From NCBI RefSeq assembly GCF_019649055.1, contig NW_026570282.1:558001-622000 (forward strand): a stretch of 64,000 nt of DNA. Reading direction: 5' to 3'. Position 1 is the first letter of the stretch; every line of letters begins with the position of its first letter. A program made the translations under genes and the position numbers. The DNA comes from Paramacrobiotus metropolitanus. Its lineage: Eukaryota > Tardigrada > Eutardigrada > Parachela > Macrobiotidae. The notes below the pieces were generated by a model. That model searched no databases. It had not been told where the DNA came from and saw nothing but the letters and a program-made list of their open reading frames with translations. Below, piece after piece: positions 61,230-64,000 of the stretch.

Positions 61230-63123
61230 ATGGGTTCCAAAATTGACGACTCCCAGTTGATGGGTATGGTTGCCGAATTATTCCCAGCTTTGGATCGTCA
61301 AAAGCATAAAGGAGAGGCCGGACGAGTTGGAGTTATCGGTGGTTCCGAAGTGTATGCTAGTACATGTAATTTATCAGTGATTTTAATTTTTAGTACGTAT
61401 GTTATCCAATTTAGTAGCTTGGTATTTCTTGCGTATGCTTGAAGCTTGTATCTGTACCATGGGGTTTCTTTGATCGAAAGATTGAAATATTTTGACAGGT
61501 ATACTGGAGCGCCCTTCTTCTCTGCGATCACAACTATGAGAGTGGTACGCTATTTGGGCACTTAGTGTATACGGTTTTGAGCTTTGTGGAAGACGGACTA
61601 TTGTGGACTGTTTTTCTTCAGGGCTGTGATCAGACGCATGTTTTCTGCGCGAAGGACGCCGCTATTCCCATAAAGAGCTACAGTCCCGATTTAATAGTGC
61701 ATCCAACGCTGTACGTAAGTGTCCCTTTATTTTAACTGCTGTTGTTTATATTTTTTCCACTGCATTTTTAAACAGAGTATATGTTTAACTCTTATGTCAT
61801 TATTAAGATTTTGGAAAAAATTGTTTTTGCGAATTGCCTGGTTTGTAGTGGTTTTAATCGCTTGCAAATTGATATAGACAGCCTGCATGATATGCCATTG
61901 GCCCATTGCTATTTATTTTAGGGATGGAAAAAACGCTGAAAAGGATGTTTCTGAATTATATGAACGATTAAATGTCTTAATTGTTGGACCGGGATTGGGA
62001 CGGACCGATTCAACTATGCAGATAACCGAAGTACAGATTTCCCTTTTTTTCAAACGGGAGATACATTTTTCTTTATCTTCCTTGCAAAACAGGTGTTTTG
62101 TTGTAGCGCTTAATTGGAAAAGCCAAAGAAAAGGAGCTTCCCATTGTTGTCGACGCTGTTAGTAAACGTTGCATGCCTGTACGTATTAAAGTTGAATGGA
62201 TCTTTCCATTTTGGAATTTCCCTTAGGATGGATTGTGGTTAATCAATCAGAAGCCAGATGTTATAAAAGGTTATTCGAAAGCGATTCTGACTCCTAACGT
62301 TATGGAAGCGAAGCGACTATGGAAAGCAATGGTATTTTTACATTTAATTTTGAAAATTGATTTGGTACTCTGCACACCTTTACTCAAATGATGTTATATA
62401 GGATCTTGAACATAACGCGCATGAAATATTATTGGCGTGTCGATAAAAAATATTAGCGGCAGGCGGTTGGCGAGTTGGCCTGTCGGTTGTGAGTTTTTTA
62501 AAGTCTGTTTGACCTGGTTCTTTTTTTACAAAGGAATTTCCGGAAGATTCTTGGACGCCCAACGGCGAAAATGTGAAAAAATTGTCACAGGCCATGGGAA
62601 ATGTGGCCATCGTTGTCAAAGGATCTACGGACACAATTAGCGATGGCATTAATAGTGCGTGTTGCTGCACGTAACTTTTGATTTATTTATCTGTATCATG
62701 GTTTTTGCATGAGGCATAGTTTAATAAAATCTTGTTTACTATAATAAACGGCATCGGTTGTTTTGGAAACAGGTCTGGAATCTGGCGCTGAGTTCGGTTT
62801 AAAACGTTGTGGTGGACAAGGCGACATAATGACGGGAGCACTTGGCACCTTTTTGATTTGGGCGAACCAGGCCAAAAAGGATGGGAAGAAGTGAGGAAGC
62901 TGTGAATTCTGCTTAAACAGCTTTGTCTGGAATATCCTCGTTGTCTTTTAGTCAGTTAATCCAGGCTTTGGGACCACTGTGTTGCGCGGCTTATGCCGCG
63001 AGTATTCTGACGCGACGCTGCTCCAAGCTGGCTTTCGAAGATTTGGGAAGATCAATGATAGCTTCAGACATGCTGGCAAAAATTCCTGCAGTTGTCAAAG
63101 AACTTCAGAACTGCAAGAAATAG
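61230..63123 (+). CDS. NAXD: ATP-dependent (S)-NAD(P)H-hydrate dehydratase
   Basis: Exons 61230-61351, 61499-61544, 61622-61710, 61922-62030, 62107-62157, 62227-62331, 62534-62654, 62773-62890 and 62952-63123; 310 codons. The enzyme repairs damaged NADH and NADPH hydrates together with the epimerase NAXE. Seen: [20 protein letters not shown] at the N-terminus, the [11 protein letters not shown] segment, [44 protein letters not shown], and the catalytic [13 protein letters not shown] loop. The family's ribokinase-like fold is complete. No targeting peptide precedes MGSKIDDSQ, so this form is probably cytosolic. Its 3' end converges with the gene on the right. Confidence 0.94.
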
Positions 63124-63510
63124 TTGACGAGTGGAACAATGTTCATGTGATCCTGCGTTTTGTGTAGAGTTCACACTTTTTTGTCGGCTCATTTGTGTTT
63201 GTGTTAAACCGATTTTGCACATACAGATTTGCTAACTTTGTTTTGATTTGTTAGTGTTGTGAATTCATGGCTGTGGCGGTTTTCAGCTTGTCCTTAAGGT
63301 GATCGCTTAACATTAACAGTGAAGGTGGGTTGCCGTTCACTGTTTGTTCGTCTTCACTAGCCTTGCGCTTTTATTGAATTTGCAGTCATGTAGTTGATTA
63401 TAATGAGATGCAACAGCAATGCAGCCGAATTCGCGATTAACCAAGCTCTAGGTAACCAAACTGTTTCATTGTCGACAGAAGCCTCCACGAAATGAAACAC
63501 ATTTAGGAAA
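63124..63510. other. Convergent 3' space between NAXD and the last gene
   Basis: These 387 bases lie between two stop codons facing each other. It should contain both 3' UTRs; no canonical AATAAA is seen on the plus strand. Confidence 0.5.
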
Positions 63511-64000
63511 TCATTTTTCCGGACTCTTGTCCGACTTAGGCACTTGAATTAAAGGCATTATCGAAGCGGAAACTTCGGATAACTCATCCAAAACCTCTTT
63601 ATCCAACGAATCATGCAAGATCGGGATATGTGCCATAAGGCCAAGACAAGAAGCCACGCAAACGTAACTAACATCTAAAACTGCATCCAGACATCCACTA
63701 GGAAGATGGTTGTCTTCATCGGCTGTCCATTCGGTGAGACAGTCTGCAAGATTACCCAGCTGTTCCCCAGCCAAACGGTAATTGGTAACGAGATCAAAAG
63801 CCGAACTGCCGACGGGATCTTTCAGCCGCGTCTCCACTTCCCTGATGACTTTATCACGCGGTTTCCGGGCTGTTCCATTTCGCGGCAGATCGGTAGAGTC
63901 CGCGCGCTCCGCAGCCAGAATGGTACTAATTTTCGTAGCGATCTTTCTCCATCGTGTTTTTTCATCCACATCCAAGTTCATCCACCGTGTACCCAGCATT
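63511..64000 (-). CDS. C-terminal part of an unrecognised gene, runs off the window
   Basis: A minus-strand frame is open from the window edge to a TAG at 63511-63513, 162 codons or more. It shows a charged first half (KPRDKVIREVETRLKD), then a helical, leucine-rich second half with a hydrophobic patch (YVCVASCLGLMAHIPIL) and the ending PKSDKSPEK. The ATG at 63999 may be internal. The pattern suits an all-helical protein, perhaps HEAT-like, but I do not recognise the family. Confidence 0.6.
   Translation of the reverse strand, partial: MLGTRWMNLDVDEKTRWRKIATKISTILAAERADSTDLPRNGTARKPRDKVIREVETRLKDPVGSSAFDLVTNYRLAGEQLGNLADCLTEWTADEDNHLPSGCLDAVLDVSYVCVASCLGLMAHIPILHDSLDKEVLDELSEVSASIMPLIQVPKSDKSPEK

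Noticed and set aside
62402-62450. A possible extra NAXD exon starting GATCTTGAACAT after TATATAG
   Set aside because: No donor in the right phase follows before a stop, and joining exon 6 directly to 62534 gives the length and sequence expected for the family.

Overview
This 64 kb window is animal nuclear DNA. Genes are split by many short introns (about 50-700 bp), lie close together on both strands, and spliced reading frames match complete metazoan proteins. It holds DNA-PKcs, neprilysin, ISY1, PLRG1, MTMR9 and NAXD. Compactness points to an invertebrate. A tardigrade or another ecdysozoan is possible, but nothing here proves the phylum. All exon models were built by hand from GT/GC-AG sites, frame continuity and remembered protein families; no alignment or expression data were used.

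Layout. 1-395 (+): 3' end of a RING-finger gene. 396-5183: gene-poor, with a cluster of palindromes and hairpins at 961-1364. 5184-11052 (+): a 12-exon transmembrane protein with a lone ZP-N-like domain outside and a very long repetitive cytoplasmic tail. 12319-14031 (+): its short tandem paralogue. 15279-32316 (+): a complete 24-exon DNA-PKcs gene (4,043 codons) whose last intron carries a 1.48 kb non-autonomous hAT transposon inserted exactly at the 5' splice site. 32796-34086 (-): a small multi-pass membrane protein. 35217-41162 (-): three neighbouring genes for secreted proteins that share a six-cysteine domain ending in WCCY; the third also has a mucin-like region and about 76 GGQPM pentapeptides. 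42842-47240 (-): a secreted M13 neprilysin. 49311-51235 (-) and 52198-56214 (-): ISY1 and PLRG1, two proteins of the Prp19/NTC part of the spliceosome, side by side. 57089-60068 (+): MTMR9, a catalytically dead myotubularin. 61230-63123 (+): NAXD, the NAD(P)H-hydrate dehydratase. 63511-64000 (-): end of an unrecognised gene.

The housekeeping genes (DNA repair, splicing, phosphoinositide control, metabolite repair) are ordinary and intact. The least explained content is in two lineage-specific clusters: the ZP-N pair at 5-14 kb and the WCCY cluster at 35-41 kb. Both look like extracellular-matrix, cuticle or secretion genes that grew by tandem duplication and by copying phase-1 symmetric exons. 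Three structural events also stand out: the transposon that duplicated a splice donor in DNA-PKcs, an identical 149-bp exon/intron fragment copied into another intron of the ZP-N gene, and a pair of hairpins with complementary loops near 1 kb.
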